From Bifidobacterium subtile (GTDB taxonomy: Bacteria > Actinomycetota > Actinomycetes > Actinomycetales > Bifidobacteriaceae): DNA of 64,000 bases. Below the pieces are notes generated by a model, which did not search any database, was not told the DNA's origin, and worked only from the letters and a program-made list of their open reading frames with translations. A program made the translations under genes and the position numbers. Positions 19,001 to 27,157 of the stretch are shown here, in pieces; the first letter of the stretch is position 1; each line of letters opens with the position of its first letter. Location of the stretch: positions 186,193 to 250,192 of the forward strand of contig NZ_JGZR01000016.1 in NCBI RefSeq assembly GCF_000741775.1, written 5' to 3'.

Positions 19001-20165
19001 CTATCCCGATCTGCCCGGGTCGGGCGAGGGCGGGAGGCCGAAGCTGCCGCCGGAGAACGAGCAGACCGGCGTCGCCAGCTGGCCTGATTTCACGCATGTG
19101 TTCACCGAAGCGGCGATCCGCGTGGCTGGCGCACAGATTCACCCGCAGGTCTTCGAAGGCGATCAGTGGTCGAAGCTGCCGCCGTATCTGCGCATGAACT
19201 TCATTATCGAGAAGCCGAATCCCGCCGGATCTCGCAATCGACACGGCAACAGGCCTGGCCATGCCAGCCACAACGCCGCAACCGTACTGGGTTCCGGACG
19301 TTCGCTGGTCGAGCTGCAGCGCCATTTCGCGGCGCAGGCCGAAGCCTCGGCACGGCAGGTCGTACGCGGCAAAGCCCAGTCGGCCGGAGCGCAGGGCAAG
19401 CTGGTCGAGCAGGCGAATCTGCTGCACAAGGCCGGGGCCACGACACAGTCCCGCGCGACGATGCTTTGGCAGGGGGCACTGGACAAGCTGAGGCTCCCCG
19501 ATGAACGCATCTCCTCGCGCTGGCTGGGAACCGAGGCGCTTATGCTCGCTTCGGCACCATATGCCTCGACCAAGGCGCTGAGCGAGGACTTGCAATTGGC
19601 CGCCGTCAAACGGCTGCTGCCCGACATCGATCAGCTAAATGACGATGCCGCGTTGGCGCAGGCCGTGACCGGCGTGGAGCAGGTGTACGAGGACACGGTC
19701 TATGCGGTGGCGCGCGACGTGATCGCGATATTGAAGCGCTACGCCGAAGTCGACAAGGCGGTTTCCGGGCCGGCCGATCTGCCGATGCTCTCGGTGCTGC
19801 AATCAGTGCGCGAGCATATCGCATCGCTCGTATGCAAGGGATTCATCGGCGCCGCTCCCCCGGACTCGCTGGCCTCCATCGAACGCTATCTGCACAGTGA
19901 CATTTTGCGTCTGAACAAGGCGAAAACCGACAAGAATCGCGACGTGCGCTGGGCGTGGGAGGCCGACGAGGCGCGTCAGCTTGTTGAACGCTTCTACGTC
20001 AAGGCGAAGACCGAACCGGCCGGACCACGGCACGAGGCGCTGGACAAGCGCTACACCACCGCTCGTTGGATGCTCGAGGAGTTCTATGTTTCCCTGTGGG
20101 CGCAGGAACTCGGCACCGCGAAGCCGGTCAGCCTGCAGCGCATCAGAAAAACACTGGAAATCTAG
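16071..20165 (+). CDS. hrpA: HrpA-type DEAH-box ATP-dependent RNA helicase
   Basis: A 1364-residue RNA helicase. Motif I is SGQTGSGKTTQIPK (about residues 30-43), motif Ia is TQPRRIAARTVAERIA, motif II is IIDEAHERSLN (about 128-138), motif III is SATID, and motif VI is QRSGRCGRVADG. Helicase-associated and OB-fold domains follow, and the long C-terminal region (DUF3418-type) is typical of the roughly 1300-residue HrpA of proteobacteria and actinobacteria. HrpA processes mRNA and resolves stalled or collided ribosomes. The ATG at 16071 overlaps the stop of the methyltransferase gene, which fits a shared ribosome/RNA theme. A 14-bp hairpin follows the stop codon. Confidence 0.95.
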   Translation: MKYEYPQELPVSAAHDDIAAAVASSQVVIVSGQTGSGKTTQIPKILLEMGRGTHGHQIVHTQPRRIAARTVAERIASEMGVCLGDEIGYQVRFTDASSPKTRLRVVTDGILLAQIQRDPRLSQYDTIIIDEAHERSLNIDFLLGYLTSLLPQRRDLKLVITSATIDSVKFQHHFEQALHRPVPVIEVSGRTYPVQIVYEPLGSEPALMRYVPGFESGTAQNTDGDAPRSGHAADADMATAVARACAELVIRASHERGPRDILVFASGEHDIREFETALRRHFGPRADDMRRGDAIEIMPLFARLSSKEQHKVFESHVHQRIVIATNVAETSLTVPGIRYVVDPGTARISRYSKSAKVQRLPIEPISQASADQRSGRCGRVADGIAIRLYDSDDYETRPRFTEPEILRTSLGAVVLHMLSVGVAKNAHDVTHFGFIDPPDVKAVSDGFNELTELQAVARKHGEMALTRTGRQLARIPIDIRLGRMVVEAAHTTTPNTLAAVLVVVAFLSLQDPRERPDEAREEADRIHNRYADASSDFLTALNLWDRVFQADGSPSNGVLRRLCKTEYLSFLRLRQWRDLVAQLGDMCRELKFKVGEPQPASRPNLDIRQLPLNQQAAHSLCCSWDAQGIHTAMLAGLLSMMGMQVVREPKASDFAGLKGAAKARAMKRAAKQSHNDYQGARGTRFALFPASAVAKTTPPWVMSTELVETSRLWARYSAAIDPAWAEPLAGSLTRTTYAEPHWSASCGSAVAKAKVLLYGLPIVQDRTVQWGRINPLEARDFLIRQGLVEGDIQQRFSYDNFVTRNLDVLHDAAEDTSRTRQAAASVSDEDLYDFYNTVLPQDVTSLAELAKWWKREHGEHPQLLDFDPEAVERLQHEDSVSLSDYPDRWHALGTDGAALDLKLSYVYDPHDPADGVSVHIPITALSRLRPEQFTWNVPGLLDELIVAMIKSLPKALRVQFVPAPDTARAIRAYIAEHYPDLPGSGEGGRPKLPPENEQTGVASWPDFTHVFTEAAIRVAGAQIHPQVFEGDQWSKLPPYLRMNFIIEKPNPAGSRNRHGNRPGHASHNAATVLGSGRSLVELQRHFAAQAEASARQVVRGKAQSAGAQGKLVEQANLLHKAGATTQSRATMLWQGALDKLRLPDERISSRWLGTEALMLASAPYASTKALSEDLQLAAVKRLLPDIDQLNDDAALAQAVTGVEQVYEDTVYAVARDVIAILKRYAEVDKAVSGPADLPMLSVLQSVREHIASLVCKGFIGAAPPDSLASIERYLHSDILRLNKAKTDKNRDVRWAWEADEARQLVERFYVKAKTEPAGPRHEALDKRYTTARWMLEEFYVSLWAQELGTAKPVSLQRIRKTLEI

Positions 20166-20175
20166 CAAACGACTC

Positions 20176-20243
20176 GATTCAACGAAGACCGTCATATCGG
20201 GCAGCTTGTCGTATCGAACACATTGTCATGTCTTCGTTGAATC
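20176..20243 (+). terminator. Long inverted repeat after hrpA
   Basis: GATTCAACGAAGAC (20176-20189) and GTCTTCGTTGAATC (20230-20243) form a perfect 14-bp inverted repeat around a 40-base loop. It begins 10 bases after the hrpA stop. It lacks a T-run, so it may act as a terminator or as an mRNA 3'-end stabiliser. Confidence 0.5.
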
Positions 20244-20328
20244 AGCCGCATCATGCAGAAACGCTGTATCATTCAGAAATGAAAAGCGTCCACGTCTTCG
20301 CTAGGTATCTGAATTACAATGGCTCACA

Positions 20329-21261
20329 ATGACACGCACTTCCTCTCCACGGCAACAGCATTCGGCGCGACGCACCCAGCCTAAATCAGGCGCCCAGCAT
20401 GGCAAACGCCCACATGGCAAAAACAGCAGAAATCGCAGAAGTCCCAGCGTGGCGCGGATAATCCTTGGCATTCTCGCAGCATTATGCGTGCTGGCGCTCA
20501 TCATGGGGCTGGTGCGGTTCGTGCAGTGGCAGCATGAGATCAGCACAGTCCAGAACGAGCAGGCTGCGGCGGCACGCCAATACGGGTTCAATCCCGGCAA
20601 TATCATCGCCGACGGCCAGTTCTTCAACGGCAACGCGATGAGCCAGGCGGAAGTCCAATCCTTCCTCGATGAGCAGGGCGCATCTTGTTCGGGCAGCCGC
20701 TGTCTCAAATCCATGACCTTCGACACTGCGGACCGGCCAGCCGACGGCCTGTGCTCGGCATATGCCGGAGCCAAAGGCGAGTCTGCGGCCGCAATCATCG
20801 ACAAATCAGCCCGAGCCTGCGGCCTGAGCCAGAAGGTGCTGCTGACGATGCTGCAGAAGGAGCAGCATCTCGTAACGGCCACCGCTCCTACCGATTTTCA
20901 ATACAAGGCGGCGATGGGACTGAGCTGTCCCGACGATGCCAGCTGCGACCCGGCGTACGCAGGATTCTTCAATCAGGTGTATGGCGCGGCGAAGCGCTAC
21001 CAGTACTATCGCGCACACGAAGGCGACTACCGCTATCATGCCAAGGCGCTGAACTACGTAGCCTATCATCCGAATGCATCCTGCAGCGGCAGCCCGGTCT
21101 ACATCGAGAACGAGGCCACGGCGCTACTGTACATCTATACGCCCTATCAGCCGAACGCGGCCGCATTGCAGGCGGGGGACGGCGAAGGCGACTCCTGCTC
21201 AAGCTACGGCAACCGCAACTTCTCCATCATCTACCGCGGATGGTTCGGCAATAAATCCTAG
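20329..21261 (+). CDS. Exported protein with lysozyme-like fold candidate domain
   Basis: A 310-residue protein with a very basic N-terminus (about residues 1-42), a single transmembrane helix (IILGILAALCVLALIMGLV, about 44-62) and an extracellular domain rich in Cys (CSGSRC, CPDDASCDPAY, CSGSP). The segment ACGLSQKVLLTMLQKEQHLV, followed by FQYKAAMGLSCPDD and YAGFFNQVYGAAKRYQYY, resembles a secreted actinobacterial family often labelled hemagglutinin or lysozyme-like; the Glu in LQKEQ would be the natural catalytic candidate if it acts on peptidoglycan. This is inference from pattern memory. It stands alone, with hairpins before and after. The start at 20329 is chosen over an out-of-frame ATG at 20319. 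Confidence 0.7.
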   Translation: MTRTSSPRQQHSARRTQPKSGAQHGKRPHGKNSRNRRSPSVARIILGILAALCVLALIMGLVRFVQWQHEISTVQNEQAAAARQYGFNPGNIIADGQFFNGNAMSQAEVQSFLDEQGASCSGSRCLKSMTFDTADRPADGLCSAYAGAKGESAAAIIDKSARACGLSQKVLLTMLQKEQHLVTATAPTDFQYKAAMGLSCPDDASCDPAYAGFFNQVYGAAKRYQYYRAHEGDYRYHAKALNYVAYHPNASCSGSPVYIENEATALLYIYTPYQPNAAALQAGDGEGDSCSSYGNRNFSIIYRGWFGNKS

Positions 21262-21267
21262 GGTCTG

Positions 21268-21305
21268 CTTAGGGTCTGAAAACTGTAAAGCCTTCAGACC
21301 CTAAG
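21268..21305. terminator. Bidirectional terminator hairpin, perfect 13-bp stem
   Basis: CTTAGGGTCTGAA (21268-21280) is the exact complement of TTCAGACCCTAAG (21293-21305), with a 12-base loop. It lies between the convergent ends of the exported-protein gene and glnA and probably serves both. Confidence 0.8.
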
Positions 21306-21317
21306 CGTGTGAAACCT

Positions 21318-22655
21318 TTACAGCCTCGGCAGGAACTTCTCCAACTCGTAGGTCGTGACCTGGCGGCGGTAGTCCTCCCACTCGCGGCGCTTGTTGCGTA
21401 GGAAGTATTCGAAGGCGTGCTCCCCTAGGACTCCGGCCACGAAATCGGATTTCTCCATGACCTTCAGGGCCTCGTCCAAGGATTCTGGCAATGGCTGGAT
21501 GCCCATCGCCTTGCGCTCGGCGTCGGTGAGCTCCCAGACATCGTCGCTCGTCGGCTCGCCGAGCTGCATCTGCTGCTCGATGCCGTCGAGACCAGCCGCG
21601 AGCAGCACGGAGTAGGCGAGATACGGGTTGGCGACCGCGTCGAGGGCGCGGAACTCCATGCGGGAGGAATTGCCTTTGCCCGGCTTGTACTGCGGCACGC
21701 GCAGCAGCGCGGAACGGTTGTTGTGGCCCCAGCAGATGTAGCTCGGCGCCTCGGCGCCGCCCCACAGCCGCTTGTAGGAATTGACGTACTGGTCGGTCAC
21801 CGCGCTGATCTCGGAAGCATGGTACAGAATGCCCGCCGCGAACTGCCGCGCGATCAGCGACATGTTGAACTCCTGACCGGCCTCGTAGAAGGCGTTGGCG
21901 TCGCCTTCGAACAGGCTCAGGTGGGTGTGCATGCCCGATCCGGGCTGATCAGTGAGCGGCTTGGGCATGAAGCTGGCATGGATGCCGCGTTCAAGGCCGA
22001 TTTCCTTGATCACCGTGCGGAAGGTCATGATGTTGTCGGCCGTGGTCAGCGCGTCGGCGTACCGCAGGTCGATCTCGTTCTGGCCGGGCCCGCCCTCGTG
22101 GTGCGAGTACTCGACCGAAATGCCCATCTGCTCGAGCATGTTGACGGCGGCGCGGCGGAAGTCCATCCCCGGGCTGCGCGGCACATGGTCGAAGTATCCG
22201 CCCTCGTCGATCGGGGTCGGGGCCCTGGACCAGTCCTCCTGATGCTCGAAGAGGTAGAACTCGATCTCGGGATGCACGTAGAAGGTGAAGCCCTTCTCCT
22301 TGGCCTTGGCCAGCGTGCCCTTGAGCACATGGCGCGGGTCTCCCAGCGACGGCTCGCCGTCAGGCGTGAGAATGTCGCAGAACATGCGCGCAGTGCCTTG
22401 CGGACCATCGCGCCACGGCAGAATCTGGAAGGTCGAAGGGTCCGGGCTCACGATCATATCGTCCTCGGATACGCGCGTCATGCCCTCGATGGCCGAGCCG
22501 TCGAAGCCCAGCCCTTCCTCGAACGCCGCCTCCAACTCGGCGGGCGCGATGGCGACGGACTTCAATGTCCCCAGCACATCGGTGAACCATAACCGAATAA
22601 AGCGCACGTCGCGTTCCTCGACCGTGCGCAACGCAAACTCTTGCTGCTTATCCAT
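21318..22655 (-). CDS. glnA: Glutamine synthetase type I
   Basis: ATP-dependent ligation of ammonia to glutamate. The 445-residue protein shows the beta-Grasp N-terminus (VRFIRLWFTDVLGTLKSVAI), the catalytic FDGSAIEGM, the metal and substrate motifs VEYSHHEGGPGQNEIDLRYA, MPKPLTDQPGSGMHTHLSL, and the ATP-binding AEAPSYICWGHNNRSALLRV. The short type and the lack of a recognisable adenylylation-site segment match the GSI-alpha-like/GlnA2 forms, so feedback rather than adenylylation control is expected. The ATG at 22653-22655 is preferred: GGGAG lies 10 bases upstream, whereas the earlier ATG at 22662-22664 overlaps it too closely. It follows the his operon on the same strand with a 98-base gap. 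Confidence 0.96.
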   Translation of the reverse strand: MDKQQEFALRTVEERDVRFIRLWFTDVLGTLKSVAIAPAELEAAFEEGLGFDGSAIEGMTRVSEDDMIVSPDPSTFQILPWRDGPQGTARMFCDILTPDGEPSLGDPRHVLKGTLAKAKEKGFTFYVHPEIEFYLFEHQEDWSRAPTPIDEGGYFDHVPRSPGMDFRRAAVNMLEQMGISVEYSHHEGGPGQNEIDLRYADALTTADNIMTFRTVIKEIGLERGIHASFMPKPLTDQPGSGMHTHLSLFEGDANAFYEAGQEFNMSLIARQFAAGILYHASEISAVTDQYVNSYKRLWGGAEAPSYICWGHNNRSALLRVPQYKPGKGNSSRMEFRALDAVANPYLAYSVLLAAGLDGIEQQMQLGEPTSDDVWELTDAERKAMGIQPLPESLDEALKVMEKSDFVAGVLGEHAFEYFLRNKRREWEDYRRQVTTYELEKFLPRL

Positions 22656-22753
22656 ATGCCACATGCTCCCATGCGATTATTACGTCTGCTTAACCATGCT
22701 ACAGGCGTGTCGTCCGCCCCCGATTGTCCGTTAAGGCCCCGACGAGAAACGGC

Positions 22754-23476
22754 TCAGTCAGCCACGCGAAGGGCCTGTTCAAGCGTAAACGCGCGGGCGT
22801 AGAGCGACTTGCCCAGGATCGCGCTGTCGACGCCGAAGGATGCGAGTTCGGCTATCGCGCGCAGGTCGTCCAGCGACGATATGCCGCCCGAGGCCGTGAC
22901 CTTGGCATCGGTGCGCTGCGCGACTTCACGCAGCAGTTCGAGATTCGGCCCGCTCATCATGCCGTCGCGCGTCACATCGGTGACCACATAGCGAGAGCAG
23001 CCGGCCGCATTGAGCATATCCATGGTCTCGAAGAGATCGCCGCCCTCCTTGACCCAGCCACGGGCCGCCAAAGTATGCCCGCGCACATCCAGGCCGACGG
23101 CCACCTGCGCGCCGTATTCTCCGATGACGCGCCTGGTCCACTCGGGGTTCTCGAGCGCGGCGGTGCCGATGTTGACGCGTGCCGCGCCGGCATCGAGCGC
23201 AGCTTTGAGACTCTCGTCGTCACGCACGCCGCCGCTCATCTCGATGCTGACCGTATCGCCGAGCTCGGCGACGATCTCGCGCAGCTGGGCGCGATTGTCG
23301 CCGGTGCCGAAGGCCGCGTCCAGATCGACCAGATGAATCCACGAGGCGCCGGACTCGACCCAGGTGCGGGCGGCCTCAAGCGGACTGCCGTAGTCGGTTT
23401 CGGAGCCTGATTCGCCCTGTCGCAGTCGTACGGCCTTGCCGTCGCGTACATCGACGGCGGGGAGAAGGGTCAGCAT
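22754..23476 (-). CDS. priA: HisA/PriA phosphoribosyl isomerase
   Basis: TIM-barrel isomerase converting ProFAR to PRFAR in histidine synthesis; actinobacterial PriA also performs the TrpF step of tryptophan synthesis. The N-terminal catalytic region [15 protein letters not shown] holds the first Asp, [14 protein letters not shown] and [13 protein letters not shown] hold the phosphate loops and second catalytic Asp, and [12 protein letters not shown] is the C-terminal phosphate site. The arginine and overall sequence style match PriA, but dual activity cannot be proved from sequence alone. AAAGGA stands 8 bases before the ATG. It lies 26 bases after hisH as the last his gene in this operon. 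Confidence 0.92.
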   Translation of the reverse strand: MLTLLPAVDVRDGKAVRLRQGESGSETDYGSPLEAARTWVESGASWIHLVDLDAAFGTGDNRAQLREIVAELGDTVSIEMSGGVRDDESLKAALDAGAARVNIGTAALENPEWTRRVIGEYGAQVAVGLDVRGHTLAARGWVKEGGDLFETMDMLNAAGCSRYVVTDVTRDGMMSGPNLELLREVAQRTDAKVTASGGISSLDDLRAIAELASFGVDSAILGKSLYARAFTLEQALRVAD

Positions 23477-23502
23477 GATGGATGTCCTTTCTTGCGGATT
23501 TT

Positions 23503-24150
23503 CTAGAATGTCGCGACCCAGTTGCGCAGCAGCTGCTCGCCGGCCTTGGCGGACTTCTCAGGGTGGAATTGGGTTGCCGACAGGATCCCACGCTCATAGG
23601 CCGCCACGAAGCGCGTGCGGTCATATTGGCACCAGGCGACTTGCTGCTGCGTCGGCCCGAAGTCGATGTGCAGCGCCGAGCAGTCGGCTGGCTCGGCGCT
23701 GGTGGCCGCATAGGAATGCACGAAGTAGAAGCGCTCCTCCTCGATGCCCTTGAGCAGCACCGTGTCCTGCGGAGCCTCAAGCGTGTTCCACCCCATATGG
23801 GGGGTTACGTCGGCGTCGATCTTGTCGACGGAGCCGCCGATCAGCCCGAGTCCTTGCGCCTCGACGCCGTTCTCGTCGCCGCTTTGGAAAAGGATCTGCT
23901 GGCCGACGCACACGCCGAGCACCGGCCGGCCCGCGCGCAGGCGGTCGTACACGACGCGGTCCCCGCCAACCCGTTTGAGCCCTTGCATGCAGGCGGCGAA
24001 TGCGCCGACGCCGGGCACCACCAAGCCGTCCGCTTCAAGCGCCTGCCGGTAGTCGGAGGTCAGGGTCGCGTCAAGCCCGATGTTGGCGAGCGCGCGCAGC
24101 ATCGAACGCACGTTGCCGAATCCGTAATCGAATACCACGGCTGAAGTCAT
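23503..24150 (-). CDS. hisH: HisH, glutamine amidotransferase subunit of IGP synthase
   Basis: Hydrolyses glutamine and passes ammonia to HisF for imidazole-glycerol-phosphate formation. The class I amidotransferase triad is visible: the nucleophile Cys in [12 protein letters not shown] (about residue 80), and His and Glu in [12 protein letters not shown] near the C-terminus (about 193-195). The N-terminus [17 protein letters not shown] is typical. AAGGAG precedes the ATG by 8 bases. HisF is not in the window, so its partner must be encoded elsewhere. A 195-base spacer with a 14-bp palindrome separates it from the preceding unknown gene. Confidence 0.95.
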   Translation of the reverse strand: MTSAVVFDYGFGNVRSMLRALANIGLDATLTSDYRQALEADGLVVPGVGAFAACMQGLKRVGGDRVVYDRLRAGRPVLGVCVGQQILFQSGDENGVEAQGLGLIGGSVDKIDADVTPHMGWNTLEAPQDTVLLKGIEEERFYFVHSYAATSAEPADCSALHIDFGPTQQQVAWCQYDRTRFVAAYERGILSATQFHPEKSAKAGEQLLRNWVATF

Positions 24151-24220
24151 GAGGGAAGCTCCTTGGTGTGCAATGCCTGTCTGGATAGTGGATCTATGCG
24201 AAAGTATATATGCCGTGTGT

Positions 24221-24263
24221 GCGATGACACTGCGTGCAATAACGCAGTGCGCAGTGTCATCGC
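24221..24263 (-). repeat. 14-bp inverted repeat inside the his operon
   Basis: GCGATGACACTGCG (24221-24234) and CGCAGTGTCATCGC (24250-24263) pair perfectly around a 15-base loop that itself contains CGCAGTG. The motif CAGTG recurs through the whole 24220-24320 spacer. It could be an internal terminator, attenuator or RNA-processing site between the unknown gene and hisH. Confidence 0.75.
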
Positions 24264-24345
24264 AGTATGCAGTGCCATTGCGCGCAGTGTTGGAATGTCA
24301 CAGTGTCGCAGTGTTGTACAGCGCTGCTGGCGTCGGGCAGCGCCA

Positions 24346-25152
24346 TCACCGGATATGCGAGGCACCGCGACCGAACCGCGTATGCTCGGCGATGATGGCC
24401 ATGGCCGCGTCGTGGTCGAGACTCGCCGAATCGATGATATGCAACCCCTGCTCGCGCAGATCCGCCAGCGACGCGATGCCCAGCATAAGATCCTCCACGA
24501 AATCCGGAGCCGAAGCAAAGAGAATCGGCGGTGCAAAGGTCTGTCCGGCCTCGCCGTGCAAATACAACGTCGAATCGAGCTTGTCAGCGCGGTTCACCGC
24601 CAGCACGGCGGCCATGCCTGAGACCACGGTGGTGAGATCCTTGGCTGCGGATTCGGGGGCGTCACCGTCCAGATTGCGCAGCACGGCCACTGCCCCCTGA
24701 TCGGAGCCTATGCAATCGGCGGAGATATCGGAGATCTGGCAGAACGCCGCAAGCAGGCGGGCCGAGGCGAGTCGGGTGATGAGTGCGGCACCCTTCGCCT
24801 TGTCGCCGACGAGTCCGCGCAACTCCTCATCGAAGTCGAGTGCGGAATCAGCCGCATCCAACGGGGATTGCGGCGCTGACGGAGATGCTGAAGCAGATGC
24901 GTTTGGCCTCTCGGCTGCGTTAGCTGCGTTATCCTCAGCCGTTGCGTCGAACGCATCAGCCGCGCCGGACGTAGTAGACGCTATGCCGTCGTTCCCCTGT
25001 TCGGATGGCGATGGCTGAGTCTCGCCGCCCTCTTCGAATTCCTGCTCGAAGCCTTCGAGCGCCGCGGCAAGCTCCTCATCACTGAAATGGAGGTCGTCGG
25101 GCCGCTCATCCCGGGAATCGAAGTCGTCGTCGTTCTCGTTGCCGTCAGCCAT
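24346..25152 (-). CDS. Conserved-looking unknown protein embedded in the his operon
   Basis: A 268-residue acidic protein. Residues 1-95 are low-complexity and rich in Asp, Glu, Ser and Ala (DFDSRDERPDDLHFSDEEL), and about 100-268 form a folded-looking alpha/beta domain (GAALITRLASARLLAAFCQI, TTVVSGMAAVLAVNRADKL, FVEDLMLGIASLADLREQGL). No catalytic motif or named family is recognised. The start ATG overlaps the hisB stop (TGATG), so it is translated with the his genes. The context suggests a role tied to histidine synthesis or its regulation, but it could be a passenger; I assign no function. Confidence 0.75.
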   Translation of the reverse strand: MADGNENDDDFDSRDERPDDLHFSDEELAAALEGFEQEFEEGGETQPSPSEQGNDGIASTTSGAADAFDATAEDNAANAAERPNASASASPSAPQSPLDAADSALDFDEELRGLVGDKAKGAALITRLASARLLAAFCQISDISADCIGSDQGAVAVLRNLDGDAPESAAKDLTTVVSGMAAVLAVNRADKLDSTLYLHGEAGQTFAPPILFASAPDFVEDLMLGIASLADLREQGLHIIDSASLDHDAAMAIIAEHTRFGRGASHIR

Positions 25153-25751
25153 CACAGCGCACCCTTCGTGCTGGGAATGCCGGTGACGCGCGGGTCAGGC
25201 TCGACGGCGAAGCGCAGCGCCCTGGCGAGGGCTTTGAACTCCGCCTCGGCGATATGGTGCGGATCACGCCCGGCAAGCAGCTGCATATGCAGGCAGATGC
25301 CGGAGTGGAAAGCGATCGATTCCATGACGTGGCGCACCAGCGACCCGGTGAAGTGCCCGCCGATCATGGCGAACTCGAATCCTTCCGGTTCCCCTGTGCA
25401 TACGGCATAAGGGCGGCCCGAGATATCGACGACGGCTTTGGCCAGCGCTTCGTCCAGCGGCACGGTGGCATCGGCGAAGCGGCGAATGCCGCGTTTGTCC
25501 CCCAGCGCCTGCTTAAGCGCCTCGCCGAAGACAATGGCGGTGTCCTCGACGGTGTGGTGCACGTCGATATCGGTGTCGCCCGAGGCCTTGATGCGCAGGT
25601 CGATGAGCGAATGCTTGCCCAGGGCCGTCATCATATGGTTGAAGAACGGCACGGAGGTGTCGATGTCGGTCGCACCGGTGCCGTCGAGATCGAGGCTGAG
25701 CTCGATGTTGGATTCGCTGGTTGCTCGTGTGATCGTGGCTGTACGTGCCAT
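25152..25751 (-). CDS. hisB: Imidazoleglycerol-phosphate dehydratase
   Basis: Dehydrates imidazole-glycerol phosphate to imidazole-acetol phosphate in histidine synthesis. The 199-residue single-function protein has the two histidine-rich metal motifs [17 protein letters not shown] (about residues 70) and [20 protein letters not shown] (about 160), and [17 protein letters not shown] near the N-terminus. No phosphatase domain is fused. GGGGGAG lies 6 bases before the ATG at 25749-25751; longer frames upstream run into a repeat region and are not real. Its stop overlaps the next gene. Confidence 0.96.
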   Translation of the reverse strand: MARTATITRATSESNIELSLDLDGTGATDIDTSVPFFNHMMTALGKHSLIDLRIKASGDTDIDVHHTVEDTAIVFGEALKQALGDKRGIRRFADATVPLDEALAKAVVDISGRPYAVCTGEPEGFEFAMIGGHFTGSLVRHVMESIAFHSGICLHMQLLAGRDPHHIAEAEFKALARALRFAVEPDPRVTGIPSTKGAL

Positions 25752-25880
25752 ATATGTCTCCCCCGTTCGCAGCCGTTTCCTTTCCCTCACCCGCATGCCA
25801 CCTGCGGCGCATCCAGATGAGGGAAACATGCCTGCTGCCGTGCTTGTTTCACTGCTGTTGCTGTACCTGCTGGTACGTAC

Positions 25881-25985
25881 TGCAACTGCTCTGCCTGTTG
25901 TAACTGCTTTGCCTGTTTCAGCACTTTGTCTGCTGCAACACTCTGCTTGTTGCAACACTGTGCTTGTTGCAGCTACTCTGTCTGT
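25881..25985. repeat. Six degenerate 17-18-bp tandem repeats at the hisC/hisB junction
   Basis: Units start at 25881, 25899, 25917, 25934, 25951 and 25968; the clearest are TGCAACACTCTGCTTGT and TGCAACACTGTGCTTGT. The consensus is TGCAACW-CTCTGCYTGT-like. The array runs over the last codons of hisC and its stop and into the 221-base spacer before hisB. It is not a CRISPR: there are no spacers. Confidence 0.75.
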
Positions 25986-27157
25986 TCCACTATAGGCAGG
26001 ACTTCGGCCAACGCCTCGCGGAAGCGTGCCATCTCCTCGTCGGTGCCCATGCATACGCGCAGCCAACCGTCCGGACCGACCACGCGGATGAGCACGCCTC
26101 GGTTCAGCAGCTCGTCGAAGATGCGCTGGCGGTTGTCGAAGCAGCCGCCGAAGAGCAGGAAGTTCGATGCCGAAGGCGCGACCTTGATGCTCTCGCCCTT
26201 GTACTGCAGGCTCTCAAGCCACTGCGCGGTCTGCTGGCGGGTTTCGCGCAGATGCGCCACGCGCGCCAATTGCTCGTCGGTGTGGTCGAATGCGGCGAGC
26301 GCCGCCGCCTGCGTGATGGCCGAAAGATGATACGGCATGCGCACGATGCGCAGGCAGTCGATGATGCCTTGCGAAGCCGCCACATACCCGACGCGCGCAC
26401 CGGCGAAGGCGAAGGCCTTGCTCATGGTGCGGCTGACCGCGAGGTTCGCATGGCTGTCGATCAGCGGCAGCGCCGTGGGCACGTCCGGATCGCGGAATTC
26501 GATATACGCCTCGTCCACGACGACGACAGGGTGCACGCCCTCGTTCGCGCCGGTGACCGGCACCTGCTCGCAGACCGCGAGAATCTGTTCCAGGTCGTCT
26601 ATCGGCAGGCTTGTTCCGGTGGGATTGTTCGGGCTGGTGAGCACCACCATCGAGGGTTTGACGTCCTGTATCGCTTCAATCGTCGCATCGACGTCGAGCG
26701 TGAAGTCCTCGTTGCGGTGCACGAGCTGCCATGTGGTGAAAGTGTCGCGCGCGTACTCGGGGTACATGGAGTACGTGGGATCCGCGCCCAAGGCAATTCG
26801 CCCGGGGCCGCCGAAAGCCTGAAAGAGCTGCAGCATGATCTCGTTGGAGCCGTTCGCGCCCCATAGCTGCTCGACTTTCAGCCGCACGCCCGATTCGCGG
26901 GCCAGGTAGTCGCTGAACGCCTGGCGCAGCTCGATATGCTCGCGGTCAGGGTAGCGGTTGAGCGTCGGCGCGATGGCCGCGACACGCTCGGCGATGGCCG
27001 CGACCACCTTGGGATCTGGCGGATACGGGTTCTCGTTGACGTTCAGGCACACCGGCACATCGAGCTGCGGGGCACCGTACGGCTCCTCCCCGATCAGATC
27101 GTTGCGCAGCGGCAGCGTGGCCGGTATGGTGCTGTCTGATTGGTCGGATGCGCTCAT
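25973..27157 (-). CDS. hisC: Histidinol-phosphate aminotransferase
   Basis: PLP-dependent fold-type I aminotransferase acting on imidazole-acetol phosphate and glutamate. Signatures are [15 protein letters not shown] (about residues 38-52), [15 protein letters not shown], the cofactor aspartate region [10 protein letters not shown], and the PLP-lysine in [17 protein letters not shown] (about residue 246). The C-terminal arginine region is [13 protein letters not shown]. The length of 394 residues is slightly above the usual 350-370. The ATG overlaps the hisD stop (ATGA). The last codons lie inside a degenerate tandem repeat that continues into the spacer before hisB. Confidence 0.96.
   Translation of the reverse strand: MSASDQSDSTIPATLPLRNDLIGEEPYGAPQLDVPVCLNVNENPYPPDPKVVAAIAERVAAIAPTLNRYPDREHIELRQAFSDYLARESGVRLKVEQLWGANGSNEIMLQLFQAFGGPGRIALGADPTYSMYPEYARDTFTTWQLVHRNEDFTLDVDATIEAIQDVKPSMVVLTSPNNPTGTSLPIDDLEQILAVCEQVPVTGANEGVHPVVVVDEAYIEFRDPDVPTALPLIDSHANLAVSRTMSKAFAFAGARVGYVAASQGIIDCLRIVRMPYHLSAITQAAALAAFDHTDEQLARVAHLRETRQQTAQWLESLQYKGESIKVAPSASNFLLFGGCFDNRQRIFDELLNRGVLIRVVGPDGWLRVCMGTDEEMARFREALAEVLPIVEQTE

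Noticed and set aside
24163-24621. 152-codon plus-strand frame in the his spacer
   Set aside because: Overlaps the start of hisH-upstream repeats and is antisense to the coupled unknown gene; composition reflects CAGTG repeats.
25881-25985. Possible CRISPR-like array
   Set aside because: Units abut without spacers and differ from one another; no cas genes.
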